Assembly: GCA_029851965.1 (NCBI GenBank)
Contig: JARKUW010000143.1
Coordinates: 1-37,599 of the forward strand
Source: Bacteroidota bacterium
GTDB taxonomy: Bacteria; Bacteroidota; Bacteroidia; Sphingobacteriales; Sphingobacteriaceae
Direction: 5' to 3'
DNA length: 37,599 bases
Below are positions 27,431 to 37,599 of this stretch, one piece after another (positions within the stretch are counted from its first letter, which is position 1; each line of letters begins with the position of its first letter). The translations under genes and the position numbers were made by a program. The notes under the pieces are model-generated. The model was not told the DNA's origin. It saw nothing but the letters and a program-made list of their open reading frames with translations, and did not search any database.

Positions 27431-27483
27431 AAAGGAATGCATATACGCCCCTTTGAAATGAATGTGGGCAGGAGTAATATAAG

Positions 27484-27520
27484 AGCGGCCGGTTATGTGA
27501 ATAACCGGCCGCTTCTTTTG
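27484..27520 (+). terminator. Rho-independent-like terminator after sucB
   Basis: AGCGGCCGGTTAT-GTGA-ATAACCGGCCGCT followed by TCTTTTG; 13-bp perfect stem. Confidence 0.85.
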
Positions 27521-27552
27521 TTTGTCTATATTAGATTTGAAGATTATAGATT

Positions 27553-29241
27553 TTAGCTATCGCCTTTTTTGATGTTGATGTAGAAATCAGGATCGGCTTT
27601 AAAATTCTCCGCAGTGATTTGCTTGTCAATTTTAACTTGCTTCCACCTGGTGCCTGGATAGATCAGGGAATAACCTTTTCCTTGTGTAGAAACCCTGACC
27701 GGCATATCGAAGTCTTTCACGTCTGCAACCCACCTGTAGGATAATGTATTGTTCTTTATGTTATACTCCAGGGTCGGTATTTTCGCGTTGCGCAGATACT
27801 GGTCAAAGACTTTGTCCAATTTGATACCACTTTCCTTGCTTATATACGCTTCTACCTCTGAGGTAGTAACCGTCTTATGGTAAAAAGTCTTATTCAAACC
27901 CCTCAGACTGGATTTAAACTTATCATCGTTATTGATCAGCTGCCTGATGGTGTGGATCATATTTGCCCCTTTGTAATACATATCGCCTGAACCTTCTTTG
28001 TTTACATTGTAAGGTCCAATGATTGGCCGGTCATTCTTAATGTTTGCACGTATTCCCCTTACGTATTCGGCGCCTGCTTCTTTGCCGGACTGGCATTGGG
28101 TAAACAACGACTCCGAATAGTTTGTGAAGCTTTCATGTACCCACATGTCTGCAATATCCCTGGAAGTTATATTGTTGCCAAACCATTCATGGCCACTTTC
28201 ATGGATAATGATGAAGTCAAATTTCAATCCGTGTCCGGTATGGGACAGGTCTTTACCCATGTAGCCTTTCTTAAAGCCATTGCCATAAGCGACTGCACTC
28301 TGGTGTTCCATTCCCAGATGGGGTGCTTGTACCAGTTTGTATCCATCTTTGTAAAAAGGGTAGGGGCCGAACCAGTCTTCGAAGCACTTTAACATAGGCT
28401 TTACGTCCACATCCCAATGGGCCCTGGCCTGGGCACTATCCTGTGTTAACGACCAGTAATCGATCGTTAAAAGTCCGTCTTCACCCTGCATCTGGTCTGT
28501 CCAGTGTGAATACTTGCCGATGTAAAAGGAAACATCATAATTGTTGATCGGATTGCTCACAAACCAATTGTGTTGGGTGTAGCCGTTGCCTTTCGGAACA
28601 ATACTTCTTAATCTGCCATTAGATACTTCCTGCAAGTTTTTAGGGACAGATATGCTGATCAGCATGCTGTCCACTTCATCACTTTGATGATCTTTATTTG
28701 GCCACCAACTGCTTGCCCCAAGACCCTGGCAGGCTACAGAAACCCATGGGTCCCCGTCTTTGTCTTTACTGTAAATAAAACCTCCATCCCAGGGTGGTGT
28801 CTTCGCTACAACCGGACTTCCGGAATAAAAAACCGTGAATTTCTCCTTTGCTGCTTTTTTAATCTGCTTTGGAAAAGTCACAAACACGGCGTTGAATTCC
28901 CGGGTATAAGGCAGTTCCTTGCCTTCATATACAACCCGGTCTACCTTTAAATTCGCAAAGAGATCGAACTGAAGTTTAGTGAAGTCATCTTTCGCTGTGA
29001 ACTGGAATTCATTGCTTCCACTGATGGATTGCTGATCGATATCGATCTTGAGGTCTAAATGGTAGTAGTTGATGTCATAACAGGTCCTGAGGGGCGTTAA
29101 CATCCCCCTTAAGCTATCTGCTCTTGAATGTTGAGCTGCAGGTTTCAGCAATTGTGCTTTGGCCGAGAACGAGAAGGAAACGAGTGACAATATCAGCACC
29201 CGGTAGAGTAGTTTATTAAACATATTGGTTTTATTGAACAT
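27553..29241 (-). CDS. M1 family metallopeptidase, exported
   Basis: HESGHEWFGNN (HExxH) with downstream WVHESFTNYSES. Signal peptide near the N-terminus (alternative start at 29223). Confidence 0.92.
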   Translation of the reverse strand: MFNKTNMFNKLLYRVLILSLVSFSFSAKAQLLKPAAQHSRADSLRGMLTPLRTCYDINYYHLDLKIDIDQQSISGSNEFQFTAKDDFTKLQFDLFANLKVDRVVYEGKELPYTREFNAVFVTFPKQIKKAAKEKFTVFYSGSPVVAKTPPWDGGFIYSKDKDGDPWVSVACQGLGASSWWPNKDHQSDEVDSMLISISVPKNLQEVSNGRLRSIVPKGNGYTQHNWFVSNPINNYDVSFYIGKYSHWTDQMQGEDGLLTIDYWSLTQDSAQARAHWDVDVKPMLKCFEDWFGPYPFYKDGYKLVQAPHLGMEHQSAVAYGNGFKKGYMGKDLSHTGHGLKFDFIIIHESGHEWFGNNITSRDIADMWVHESFTNYSESLFTQCQSGKEAGAEYVRGIRANIKNDRPIIGPYNVNKEGSGDMYYKGANMIHTIRQLINNDDKFKSSLRGLNKTFYHKTVTTSEVEAYISKESGIKLDKVFDQYLRNAKIPTLEYNIKNNTLSYRWVADVKDFDMPVRVSTQGKGYSLIYPGTRWKQVKIDKQITAENFKADPDFYINIKKGDS

Positions 29242-29243
29242 AA

Positions 29244-31115
29244 TTATGGATTCAAAACGGTCACCGAGACCGATGAAGGATGCTGTGCGTCATGATAGAT
29301 GCGGTGTGTTGCTTTCTGGAAATCCGTCTCGTCGGCACTATAGATATCCATAAACTTCTGTGGATTGCGGTCTGCCAGCGGGAACCAGGAGTTCTGAACC
29401 TGGATCATGATTTTGTGGCCTTTCTTAAACGTATGGCCGACGTCTGGCAGAGTGTATTTTACTTCGGTTATCTTTCTGGGAATAAATGGCTCAGGCTTAG
29501 AGAGACTGTTGCGAAACTTCCCACGCATGATTTCGCCCCGTACCAGCATCTCATATCCGCCCATGACAGCGCCCGGGTTCTGAGGACTAACTTCTTTGGT
29601 ATCTTCCGGATATACGTCAATGAGTTTGACTACGTAATCTGCGTCCGTACCTGTTGTGGAAACCTTAAGGTTGGCTAACAGGGGGCCTGCAAGTGTAACA
29701 TCTTCCGTCAGTGCATCTGTCTGGTACACCATTACATCAGGCCTGCGGGCGGCAAAACGCTGATCATCGATCATGTATTCCCGCGTTCGGCTGGTTTGTA
29801 TGCCAGCCTGATGAGGAACAGGATTGTTTGGATCGCTTTCATATTCGTCGAAACTTGCTGTTGCTGCTGGTGCCGTAAAACTAAGTTTACCATCCGGCTG
29901 AAAGAATAGCGTTTTCTGTTCGGTATCCTTCGGTGGCCAGCTGGAAAATTTCTTCCACTCGTTGCTTCCGGTCAGGAAAATGGTTGCTTCCGCCAGATCC
30001 GTACTGGGCCCATCCTTTAAGTAGTGCATGAAAAATGGATATTCGACGTTCTCCTGGTACCAGGTACTTGTCGGCTGACCGAAGTTGATGTCTCCAAAGT
30101 TTTCTCCAGTGCTTCTCGCCCAGCCACCATGGAACCATGGCCCCATAACCAAGTTGTTCTTTGCAGTTGGATTTTGTTTTTCGATGGCCTGATAGGTGGC
30201 AAATGTACCGAAAGCATCCTCTGCGTCGAAGAAGCCGCCGACGACCAATACTGCCGGCTTCACCTTCGTTACATGTGGTAGAATTTCCTTCGCTTGCCAG
30301 AATGAATCATAAGTTCCATGTGCCATCAGATCATTCCAGAACCGTATGCTATCCCCGAAGTACTTTGTTTTTACGTTTTTCAACGCACCAAGCTCCAGAT
30401 GGAAGCGATAGTTGTCTTTTATAGGGAAATCAAACGGTTTCGGACCCTTGTCCGGAGTAATCGGTTTTGGCCGGGGCACCCCGAAAGTTGAATAGAATTT
30501 GAATGCATCGTTCAGGAATAATGCACCGTTGTGATGAAAGTCGTCTCCCCGGAACCAATCTGTAACTGGCGCCTGTGGTGAAACGGCTTTTAACGCAGGG
30601 TGGGCGCCAGGCAGGGCTGCTGTCGAGTAAAATCCCGGATAGGAGATACCGTAAATTCCCGCCTTACCATTGTTGTTGGGAATGTTTTTAACCAACCAGT
30701 CTATCGTATCGTAAGTATCCGAGCTCTCGTCTATATCTTTTTTTGTTTTCTTTTTGTTGTTGTGTGGACGCACGTCCACAAACTCGCCCTCGCTCATCCA
30801 CTTTCCTCGGACATCCTGGTAGACGAATATAAATCCCGCTCTTAACAACAGGGGGGAGGGGCCCAGTGTGGTTTTGAAGTTGTCTGCTCCATATGGAGAC
30901 ACCGTATACGGCGTACGATTAATCAGGAACGGAAACTTGCCGCCTTCTTTTGGGATGTAAATTGAGGTAAACAGTTTAACCCCATCCCGCATGGGGATGC
31001 TGCGTTCTATTTTTGTGTAATGTTCGCGTACGTAAGCAGAATCTGTTTGCTGTGCAATAGAGTGGCATGCACAGAATAGAACCAGTAAAATGGTGAGGAA
31101 TTGTATGCGCTTCAT
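29244..31115 (-). CDS. CocE/NonD family (S15-like) hydrolase, exported
   Basis: Signal peptide; IERSIPMRDGVKLFTSIYIPKEGGKFPFLINRTPY; nucleophile elbow GISYPGFYS; C-terminal jelly-roll region. Confidence 0.92.
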   Translation of the reverse strand: MKRIQFLTILLVLFCACHSIAQQTDSAYVREHYTKIERSIPMRDGVKLFTSIYIPKEGGKFPFLINRTPYTVSPYGADNFKTTLGPSPLLLRAGFIFVYQDVRGKWMSEGEFVDVRPHNNKKKTKKDIDESSDTYDTIDWLVKNIPNNNGKAGIYGISYPGFYSTAALPGAHPALKAVSPQAPVTDWFRGDDFHHNGALFLNDAFKFYSTFGVPRPKPITPDKGPKPFDFPIKDNYRFHLELGALKNVKTKYFGDSIRFWNDLMAHGTYDSFWQAKEILPHVTKVKPAVLVVGGFFDAEDAFGTFATYQAIEKQNPTAKNNLVMGPWFHGGWARSTGENFGDINFGQPTSTWYQENVEYPFFMHYLKDGPSTDLAEATIFLTGSNEWKKFSSWPPKDTEQKTLFFQPDGKLSFTAPAATASFDEYESDPNNPVPHQAGIQTSRTREYMIDDQRFAARRPDVMVYQTDALTEDVTLAGPLLANLKVSTTGTDADYVVKLIDVYPEDTKEVSPQNPGAVMGGYEMLVRGEIMRGKFRNSLSKPEPFIPRKITEVKYTLPDVGHTFKKGHKIMIQVQNSWFPLADRNPQKFMDIYSADETDFQKATHRIYHDAQHPSSVSVTVLNP

Positions 31116-31240
31116 GAGCTAGTTTTTTGACCCATAAACCTACAAAAAATAGCAACAAAAGCACAATTGTCTTACGTTTGTGCTACATCAGTCCTTAAAA
31201 TTAAAAATGATCGTAACTTTGGCGCATACGCTTCGTATAT

Positions 31241-31687
31241 ATGGGTAAAAACAACTTCAGTTTTACGTATCTGCTTTCACTTTTGCCTTTCCGGTTTATA
31301 TCGCTTGTCAAATTTGGGATAACGGGATTCTCCGGGTTGCTAATCGATTTCTCTCTGACCTGGTTCTTTAAAGATGAGCTGCACTTGAACAAGTTCGTGG
31401 CCAACGCCATTGGATTTACGGCCGCCGTGATCAGCAATTATTTCATAAACCGCTTCTGGACATTCAGTGAACGGGACAAAGTTAAAGTCGGCCGCCAACT
31501 TGCCTCTTTTGCGGCCGTTTCTATCGTCGGGTTGCTGCTAAATTCCTGCTTCATCTACGTCTTGAATGAGCTATTCTTGTTGAACTTTTACGTCAGCAAG
31601 GCGATCGCGGTGTTACTTGTTTTCTTTTGGAACTTTACCGCCAATTACTTCTTCGTCTTTAAGTTTAAGAAACCTGATCAACTCTAA
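31241..31687 (+). CDS. GtrA family membrane protein
   Basis: FVANAIGFTAAVISNYFINRFWTF and several TM segments. Confidence 0.88.
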   Translation: MGKNNFSFTYLLSLLPFRFISLVKFGITGFSGLLIDFSLTWFFKDELHLNKFVANAIGFTAAVISNYFINRFWTFSERDKVKVGRQLASFAAVSIVGLLLNSCFIYVLNELFLLNFYVSKAIAVLLVFFWNFTANYFFVFKFKKPDQL

Positions 31688-31701
31688 TAACATTCACATT
31701 T

Positions 31702-33360
31702 ATGGAACAAAGGTCCAGTAACAACAACCAGTGGCTTTATATATTTATTGCACTTGCCGTTGCCGTCAATTTTTCAGGGTTGTTTGTGACGATCATCGGA
31801 CCTGATGGCACGTTGTATGCGTCCATTGCCAAAACGATGGTGTGGAAGAACAACTATGCAGATCTATTCGTAAATGGACAGGAATGGCTGGATAAACCAC
31901 ATTTTCCATTCTGGGCGGCAGCCCTGTCTTTCAAGATCTTTGGGATAAGCACCTGGGCATATAAGCTTCCTGGTGTACTTTTCGTGATGCTGGGAGCCTG
32001 GTATACTTATAAATTCGCCGTCGAGGTTTACAACAAGCAGATCGGGCTGTGGTCTGTACTCATATTACTGACTTCAGAGCACCTGATCATCTCGAACAAT
32101 GACGTCAGAGCCGAGCCTTACCTGACTGGTCTGATCATCGCCAGTGTGTATTACTTCTATAAAGCACTTGGACAGCGATGGTTCTGGAACATTATCCTTG
32201 GCGCTTTGTTCGCAGCATGTGCCGTTATGACCAAGGGGATTTTTGCTGTCATTCCGGTTGCCGGCGCCATCTTTGGGCATCTTATCATCACTAAGCAGTG
32301 GAAATTGATTTTTCACATCCGTTGGCTCCTCGCGATCATTGCAGGATGTATTTTTATCCTTCCGGAGTTGTGGTGTTTGTATATGCAGTTTGACGTTCAT
32401 CCCGAGAAGGTGGTTTTTGGGCGAACGAACGTATCCGGGCTGAAGTTCTTCTTCTGGGACAGCCAGTTCGGGCGGTTCTTCAATGACGGGCCGATTAAGA
32501 AAGCAAACGGGGACCCATCGTTCTTTCTTCATACCACCCTCTGGGCTTTCCTGCCCTGGTCTATTATGCTGTATGTGGGTATCGTTCAGTTCTTCCGCAA
32601 CAAAGGGCTTCAGGTGAAACAGAAGGAATGGTTTTGCATCTGTGGAGCCGGATTAACCTTTCTCATCTTTTCTTTATCGAAGTTCCAGCTGCCGCACTAC
32701 ATCACCATCATCTTTCCTTTTTTCGCCATACTAACTGCTCAGTACTTCTACGGAATTGACCTGAAATCCGCGCGAATCATGAAATTCGTCCAGCTGTTTG
32801 TGATCACTGCAATGGTGCTGATCATCGGGGCACTGCATTACTTCTTTCGTCCGGAAAACACAGCCACTTCAACAACAGTCATAGTTCTGTTCTCGGCAGC
32901 GCTTGCTGTTTTCGTATGCTATCGTATCTCCGGAAGATATCAGATCCTGTATCTGGCCTGTGTAGCTGCATTTTTCGTCAATCTGTACTTCAACCTGGTT
33001 TATTATCCGAAGCTGGTGCAATATCAGGCCGACTGCATGGCGGCTTTTTACATCAACACGCACAACAAAGCCGGCCTCCCGGTTGTGCAAATTGAAAATG
33101 GAACCTCCCACGGGCTGGACTTTTACCTCAACCAAACCGCCGCGTCTTATGTCCCTGAGGATGTAAAACCTTTGCCAAAGGGTCCTTACTTGCTATTTGG
33201 AGATACGGAAGCAATTGAGCAGCTGAAGAAAAAAGGCTTGCAGGTACAGCCGCTAAAATCCTTTGAGCGTTTCCGGATCACGTTGGTCAATAAGAAATTC
33301 CTCAACAACGCTACCCGCCAGGAAGTTATTCAGTCTTCTGAACTGGTACTGGTAAAATAA
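31702..33360 (+). CDS. Family 39/ArnT-like glycosyltransferase
   Basis: DGTLYASIAKTMVWKNNYADLFVNGQEWLDKPHFPFWAAALSFKIFG (PMT/ArnT-type first loop) plus many TM segments. Confidence 0.87.
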   Translation: MEQRSSNNNQWLYIFIALAVAVNFSGLFVTIIGPDGTLYASIAKTMVWKNNYADLFVNGQEWLDKPHFPFWAAALSFKIFGISTWAYKLPGVLFVMLGAWYTYKFAVEVYNKQIGLWSVLILLTSEHLIISNNDVRAEPYLTGLIIASVYYFYKALGQRWFWNIILGALFAACAVMTKGIFAVIPVAGAIFGHLIITKQWKLIFHIRWLLAIIAGCIFILPELWCLYMQFDVHPEKVVFGRTNVSGLKFFFWDSQFGRFFNDGPIKKANGDPSFFLHTTLWAFLPWSIMLYVGIVQFFRNKGLQVKQKEWFCICGAGLTFLIFSLSKFQLPHYITIIFPFFAILTAQYFYGIDLKSARIMKFVQLFVITAMVLIIGALHYFFRPENTATSTTVIVLFSAALAVFVCYRISGRYQILYLACVAAFFVNLYFNLVYYPKLVQYQADCMAAFYINTHNKAGLPVVQIENGTSHGLDFYLNQTAASYVPEDVKPLPKGPYLLFGDTEAIEQLKKKGLQVQPLKSFERFRITLVNKKFLNNATRQEVIQSSELVLVK

Positions 33361-33439
33361 GCAAGCCCGCAAGAAACAGATATCCACATGCTATATTTGT
33401 TTTGAGGTTTATTAACTTTGTTCAACAAAAAACTTGATT

Positions 33440-34843
33440 ATGCAATACGATGTAGTTGTTATAGGTTCTGGTCCTGGTGGTTATGTTGGCGCAATTAGAT
33501 GTGCTCAATTAGGCTTAAAAACAGCAGTTATAGAAAAGTACAAAACCTTTGGTGGTACCTGCTTAAATGTAGGTTGTATCCCTTCAAAAGCATTGTTAGA
33601 CTCTTCCGAGCATTACCACAATGCGGCTCATTCTTTTACCCAGCACGGTATAGACCTAAGTGATCTTAAGGTAAACATGCCTCAGATGATCGCCAGGAAG
33701 AATGATGTTGTCGCACAGAATACAGCTGGTATTACTTACCTGTTCAAGAAAAATAAAATAGATAGCTTTCAGGGCGTCGGATCATTCGTTGATAAAAACA
33801 CCATTAAGATCACAAAGGAGGACGGTACATCAGAGACCATCACTGCAAAAAATGTGATCATTGCTTCAGGCTCGAAGCCTACTTCATTGCCGTTTCTTCC
33901 GGTTGATAAAAAACGCATCATTACCTCGACAGAGGCATTGGAGATCAATGAAGTTCCTAAGCACCTGGTTGTGATCGGAGGCGGTGTCATCGGTCTGGAG
34001 CTCGGTTCTGTATATGCCCGTTTAGGTGCTAAAGTATCCGTAATTGAATTCCTTCCTTCCATCATTGCCACGATGGATGCCGGTCTCGGAAAAGAACTGC
34101 AGCGCGTACTTAAGAAATCCTTGGGCATGGAGTTCTATATGAATCATAAAGTTACTGGTGCTACTGTAGCTGGTGAAACGGTTACTGTTACTGCGGAGAA
34201 TGCCAAAGGAGAACAGGTTAATTTCGATGCAGACTATTGCATCGTGGCCGTAGGCCGTACCGCCTATACAGAAGGACTTGGATTGGAGAACATCGGAATT
34301 CAAACGGAAAGAGGAAATAAGATACCGGTTAACGAACATTTGGAGACCACGGTACCGGGCGTATATGCTATTGGCGATGTGATTACAGGTGCAATGCTGG
34401 CACACAAGGCAGAAGATGAAGGTACCTATGTTGCAGAACGTATTGTAGGACAAAAGCCGCACATCAATTACAATTTGATCCCTGGCGTTGTATATACCTG
34501 GCCAGAGGTTGCTTCTGTCGGATTTACTGAAGAACAGCTTAAAGCAAAAGGAGCGAAGTACAAGACAGGATCATTTCCATTTAAAGCCAGTGGCCGTGCA
34601 AAAGCCAGTATGGATACAGATGGTTTCGTGAAAGTGCTTTCAGACGCCACAACAGATGAGATCCTGGGCGTTCATATGATTGGACCCCGTGCGGCAGATA
34701 TGATCGCAGAAGCGGTTGTCGCCATGGAATTCCGTGCTTCAGCAGAGGATATTGCGCGCATTTGTCATGCACATCCAACCTATACAGAAGCATTCAGAGA
34801 AGCTGCTATGGCAGCAACAGAAAATAGGGCTATACACATTTAA
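33440..34843 (+). CDS. lpdA: Dihydrolipoyl dehydrogenase (E3)
   Basis: GGTCLNVGCIPSKALLDSSEHYH; GGGVIGLELGSVYARLGAKV; CHAHPTYTEAFREAAM. Confidence 0.97.
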   Translation: MQYDVVVIGSGPGGYVGAIRCAQLGLKTAVIEKYKTFGGTCLNVGCIPSKALLDSSEHYHNAAHSFTQHGIDLSDLKVNMPQMIARKNDVVAQNTAGITYLFKKNKIDSFQGVGSFVDKNTIKITKEDGTSETITAKNVIIASGSKPTSLPFLPVDKKRIITSTEALEINEVPKHLVVIGGGVIGLELGSVYARLGAKVSVIEFLPSIIATMDAGLGKELQRVLKKSLGMEFYMNHKVTGATVAGETVTVTAENAKGEQVNFDADYCIVAVGRTAYTEGLGLENIGIQTERGNKIPVNEHLETTVPGVYAIGDVITGAMLAHKAEDEGTYVAERIVGQKPHINYNLIPGVVYTWPEVASVGFTEEQLKAKGAKYKTGSFPFKASGRAKASMDTDGFVKVLSDATTDEILGVHMIGPRAADMIAEAVVAMEFRASAEDIARICHAHPTYTEAFREAAMAATENRAIHI

Positions 34844-34861
34844 GCGATAGCTTACTAAAAT

Positions 34862-34892
34862 AAAAAACCCGGTATCACTACCGGGTTTTTTT
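34862..34892. terminator. Bidirectional terminator between lpdA and the RND gene
   Basis: AAAAAACCCGGTA-TCAC-TACCGGGTTTTTTT. Confidence 0.9.
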
Positions 34893-34907
34893 ATGCATTG
34901 GCGAATG

Positions 34908-37599
34908 TTAATGTTGGTGATCCAACTCGTATTCTTTCACTTCTTTATGTTCGTACGGTTCAACCATCAGTTCTTCTATGGTGATTCCTTTTTTATTGTA
35001 ACCCATACGATCCAGTAGCCTGTCGAATATCAGATACATTACCGGAACAATAATCAGGGTAAGAAACAACGAACTTAATAGCCCCCCGATAATTACCCAG
35101 GCTAGTCCATTTTTCCATTCTGCACCAGCACCACTGGCTAGCGCAATTGGTAGCATACCAATAACCATCGCAATGGTCGTCATCAGGATTGGACGCAAAC
35201 GTGCGTGGTTAGCCAAAATCAAGGCTTCAACCGTGTCCTTACCTTCTGCTTTCATCTGGTTTGTAAAATCCACCAGGATGATCGCATTCTTTGCCACCAA
35301 TCCAATCAGCATGATCAATCCCAGAATGGTAAAGATGTTCAAGGCATTATTCGTTAGTGCCAAAGCAAGCAGGGCCCCGATAACGGATAGCGGAATCGAG
35401 AACATGACCACGAATGGATAAACAAAACTGTCGTATAGAGTTACCATGATCAGGTAAACCAGCAAAATTGACGATAGTAGAGCGATACCTAAAGTACCGA
35501 ATCCTTCTCCCTGATTTTCGGCATCTCCACCCCAGACATAACTTACACCGATCGGTTTCTTCAAGGTACCGTCAGCCTCCTTTTTTTCCAGCGCTTCCTG
35601 GAATTCTGCAACGATGGTACCAGTAGGGCGTCCGATGGACTGTGCCTGCACAGATACCGAAGTACTCTTATCGCGGCGCTCCAACTGACTTGGTCCGGAT
35701 CCCTGACGGATGTCTGCAAACTGTGACAACTTTACTTGCTGCCCGGTATTGTTGATGAAAATCAGGTTTCTTACGTCATCAATATTCTCGCGGTTAAATG
35801 CCTGATATTGTATGTTGATGTCGTATTCATATTCACCCTTCCGGAATTTACCATCCGTGTTACCACTGAAAGCAGTTTGCATCGTAACACCAACGGTTTG
35901 AAGCGTCAGCCCCAATGCAGCCATCTTATCGCGGTCTACCTGAACATTAATCTCCGGACTACCCGTTTCCACAGATAACTTGATCTCGGCAGAACCTTTA
36001 ATTCCGGCAAGCACATCTTTTGCTGCATTTGCATATTTCATGGCACTATCCAGGTCAGATCCCATTACTACCAGTTCTATAGGGGCATTTTCTGCGATAC
36101 CCAAAATACTGATCGGAACGGTCTTCACTTTTACGCCAACCAGATATTTCGCGAGTTCGCGGCTGACTTTCGTTGCGTATATACTTGCGTCATCGGCACG
36201 GTCCTTCCGGTCCACGAGACGAACGTTAATCTCCGATTTGTAAGCAGTTGCCTGAGTTGCCCCGAAGTTACCGCTGGCCTGTCCTACAGTGGTGATCATT
36301 TGAGTGATCTCCGGCTTTTTAGTTAAGAAAGCCTCTGCTTTCTGAGTGGCCAGGTTGGTCTGCTCAATGGATGCATCTTTTGGAAGCTCCAGTTGTACCA
36401 GGAATTCCCCTTTATCACTCTTCGGAAAGAACTCTGTACCAATGTAACCTGCAGGAATCAACCCGCATGATCCAAAGAACATCACCAGTACGATCAGGAT
36501 CGTCTTGCCTTTGTTCGCCAGAGACCAGGTCAAAATACCCGAGATCCAATTGGTGAACTTATGCAGTTGTCTTTCGAACCACAAGATAAATCGGCCGAAA
36601 ATGTTTTTTCCTTCAATGCGTTCCAGCTTTCCGAAACGGGAGGAGAGTAGAGGTACAATGGTAAAGGAAGCAACGAGTGACAATAAGGTCGCCATGATCA
36701 CGACCACACAGAACTGCCTCAAAATATTCGATACCAACCCGGTAGTGATGGCAATTGGAAAGAACACGACAACAATCACGAGGGTGATGGAAACGACCGT
36801 AAACCCGATCTCGGCCGTTGCATCATAAGCCGCTCTAACCCGGTTCTTGCCCATTTCCATGTGCCTGTATATGTTCTCGAGTACCACAATGGCATCATCC
36901 ACCAGGATACCAACGACGAGTGATAGCCCTAATAGAGACATGAGGTTCAGCGTAAAGCCAAACATTTCAATTCCTATAAAAGTGGCAATCAAAGATGCAG
37001 GAATGGATACCATTACAATTAACGCGTTCCGTAAACTGTGTAAGAAGAACAGCATCACGAATGCAACGAGAATAATCGCAAGTATTAAATCGTGTATTAC
37101 CGCGTCTGCAGACTCCAGTGTAAATATGGAGCTGTCATTAACCACGCTGATGTTCAAGTTGTTCGCCTTGTAGTCGTTCATCAGGGTCGTGATGGTTTTA
37201 TGCACACCCTCGCTTACCTCCACCGCATTCGCGTCAGATTGTTTGATAATTTGAATTGCGATTGCTCCCTTCCGGTCTACTCGCGCAAGTTTGTCCACCT
37301 CTTTCTGCCTGTCTTGTACATCTGCAACATCCTGCAGCCTGATCTGAGCGCCGTCTGCACCGGTGCTTACCACCAGGTTCCGGAGCTCTTCAACACTTTG
37401 GTATTTACCAGACAAACGGATCAGGATATCCTGATCGTGGGTTTTCACGCTTCCTGTAGGGAAGTCCAGGTTAGATGATAAAATTGCCTGCTGAACCTGC
37501 GGGATGGATAGGTTATACCCCTGAAGCCGGTCCGCAATCAGCCCAACCTGAATCTCACGTTCCTGACCACCAACAAGGTTCACCTGTGCGACCCCGTTT
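34908..37599 (-). CDS. RND efflux transporter, AcrB/HAE1-like permease (partial, N-terminus outside window)
   Basis: VNLVGGQEREIQVGLIADRL, VGILVDDAIVVLENIYRHMEMG, GLIMLIGLVAKNAIILVDFTNQM, RLRPILMTTIAMVIGMLPIA. The frame stays open to the window edge. Confidence 0.95.
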   Translation of the reverse strand, partial: NGVAQVNLVGGQEREIQVGLIADRLQGYNLSIPQVQQAILSSNLDFPTGSVKTHDQDILIRLSGKYQSVEELRNLVVSTGADGAQIRLQDVADVQDRQKEVDKLARVDRKGAIAIQIIKQSDANAVEVSEGVHKTITTLMNDYKANNLNISVVNDSSIFTLESADAVIHDLILAIILVAFVMLFFLHSLRNALIVMVSIPASLIATFIGIEMFGFTLNLMSLLGLSLVVGILVDDAIVVLENIYRHMEMGKNRVRAAYDATAEIGFTVVSITLVIVVVFFPIAITTGLVSNILRQFCVVVIMATLLSLVASFTIVPLLSSRFGKLERIEGKNIFGRFILWFERQLHKFTNWISGILTWSLANKGKTILIVLVMFFGSCGLIPAGYIGTEFFPKSDKGEFLVQLELPKDASIEQTNLATQKAEAFLTKKPEITQMITTVGQASGNFGATQATAYKSEINVRLVDRKDRADDASIYATKVSRELAKYLVGVKVKTVPISILGIAENAPIELVVMGSDLDSAMKYANAAKDVLAGIKGSAEIKLSVETGSPEINVQVDRDKMAALGLTLQTVGVTMQTAFSGNTDGKFRKGEYEYDINIQYQAFNRENIDDVRNLIFINNTGQQVKLSQFADIRQGSGPSQLERRDKSTSVSVQAQSIGRPTGTIVAEFQEALEKKEADGTLKKPIGVSYVWGGDAENQGEGFGTLGIALLSSILLVYLIMVTLYDSFVYPFVVMFSIPLSVIGALLALALTNNALNIFTILGLIMLIGLVAKNAIILVDFTNQMKAEGKDTVEALILANHARLRPILMTTIAMVIGMLPIALASGAGAEWKNGLAWVIIGGLLSSLFLTLIIVPVMYLIFDRLLDRMGYNKKGITIEELMVEPYEHKEVKEYELDHQH

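Noticed and set aside
29205-29241. Duplicated start-like sequence MFNKTNMFNK in the M1 peptidase
   Set aside because: Most simply alternative start codons from a small local repeat; the signal peptide follows the second Met.
23384-34843. sucAB separated from lpdA by peptidase and glycosyltransferase genes
   Set aside because: Unlinked or loosely linked E3 genes are common in bacteria; ordinary arrangement.
1-37599. Search for CRISPR arrays, IS elements, tRNAs, prophage or defence systems
   Set aside because: No regularly spaced repeats, transposase, integrase, tRNA-like cloverleaf or known defence-gene signatures were recognised by eye.

Overview
The window reads as Bacteroidota chromosome, probably Sphingobacteriaceae (inferred from protein style and TTG/TAnnTTTG-like promoters). 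I support about 28 protein-coding genes, one gene remnant and four or five hairpin terminators. No rRNA, tRNA, CRISPR or transposase was recognised. Left to right: a TlpA-like thioredoxin protein, a pirin and an LLM flavin oxidoreductase. Next is an accessory block (about 3.7-11.1 kb) with three paralogous head-GIN/DUF2807 proteins, two paralogous AraC regulators, two HxlR regulators, NmrA/SDR oxidoreductases and a truncated NmrA remnant. Then come a MarR-fadJ-fadA-acyl-CoA dehydrogenase operon and two FKBP lipoproteins. A probable light-response cluster follows: CPD photolyase and TIGR01777 epimerase on the minus strand, divergent from cry-DASH and a MerR/B12-binding CarH-like regulator. After that come sucA-sucB, an M1 peptidase with a CocE/S15 hydrolase, GtrA-GT39, lpdA and an RND pump cut by the window end. 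No clearly unprecedented system is visible. The best leads are the CarH-like cluster with shared putative operators, its cry-DASH with a degenerate C-terminus, and the accessory cassette bracketed by direct GIN repeats that share an identical 35-bp upstream element.
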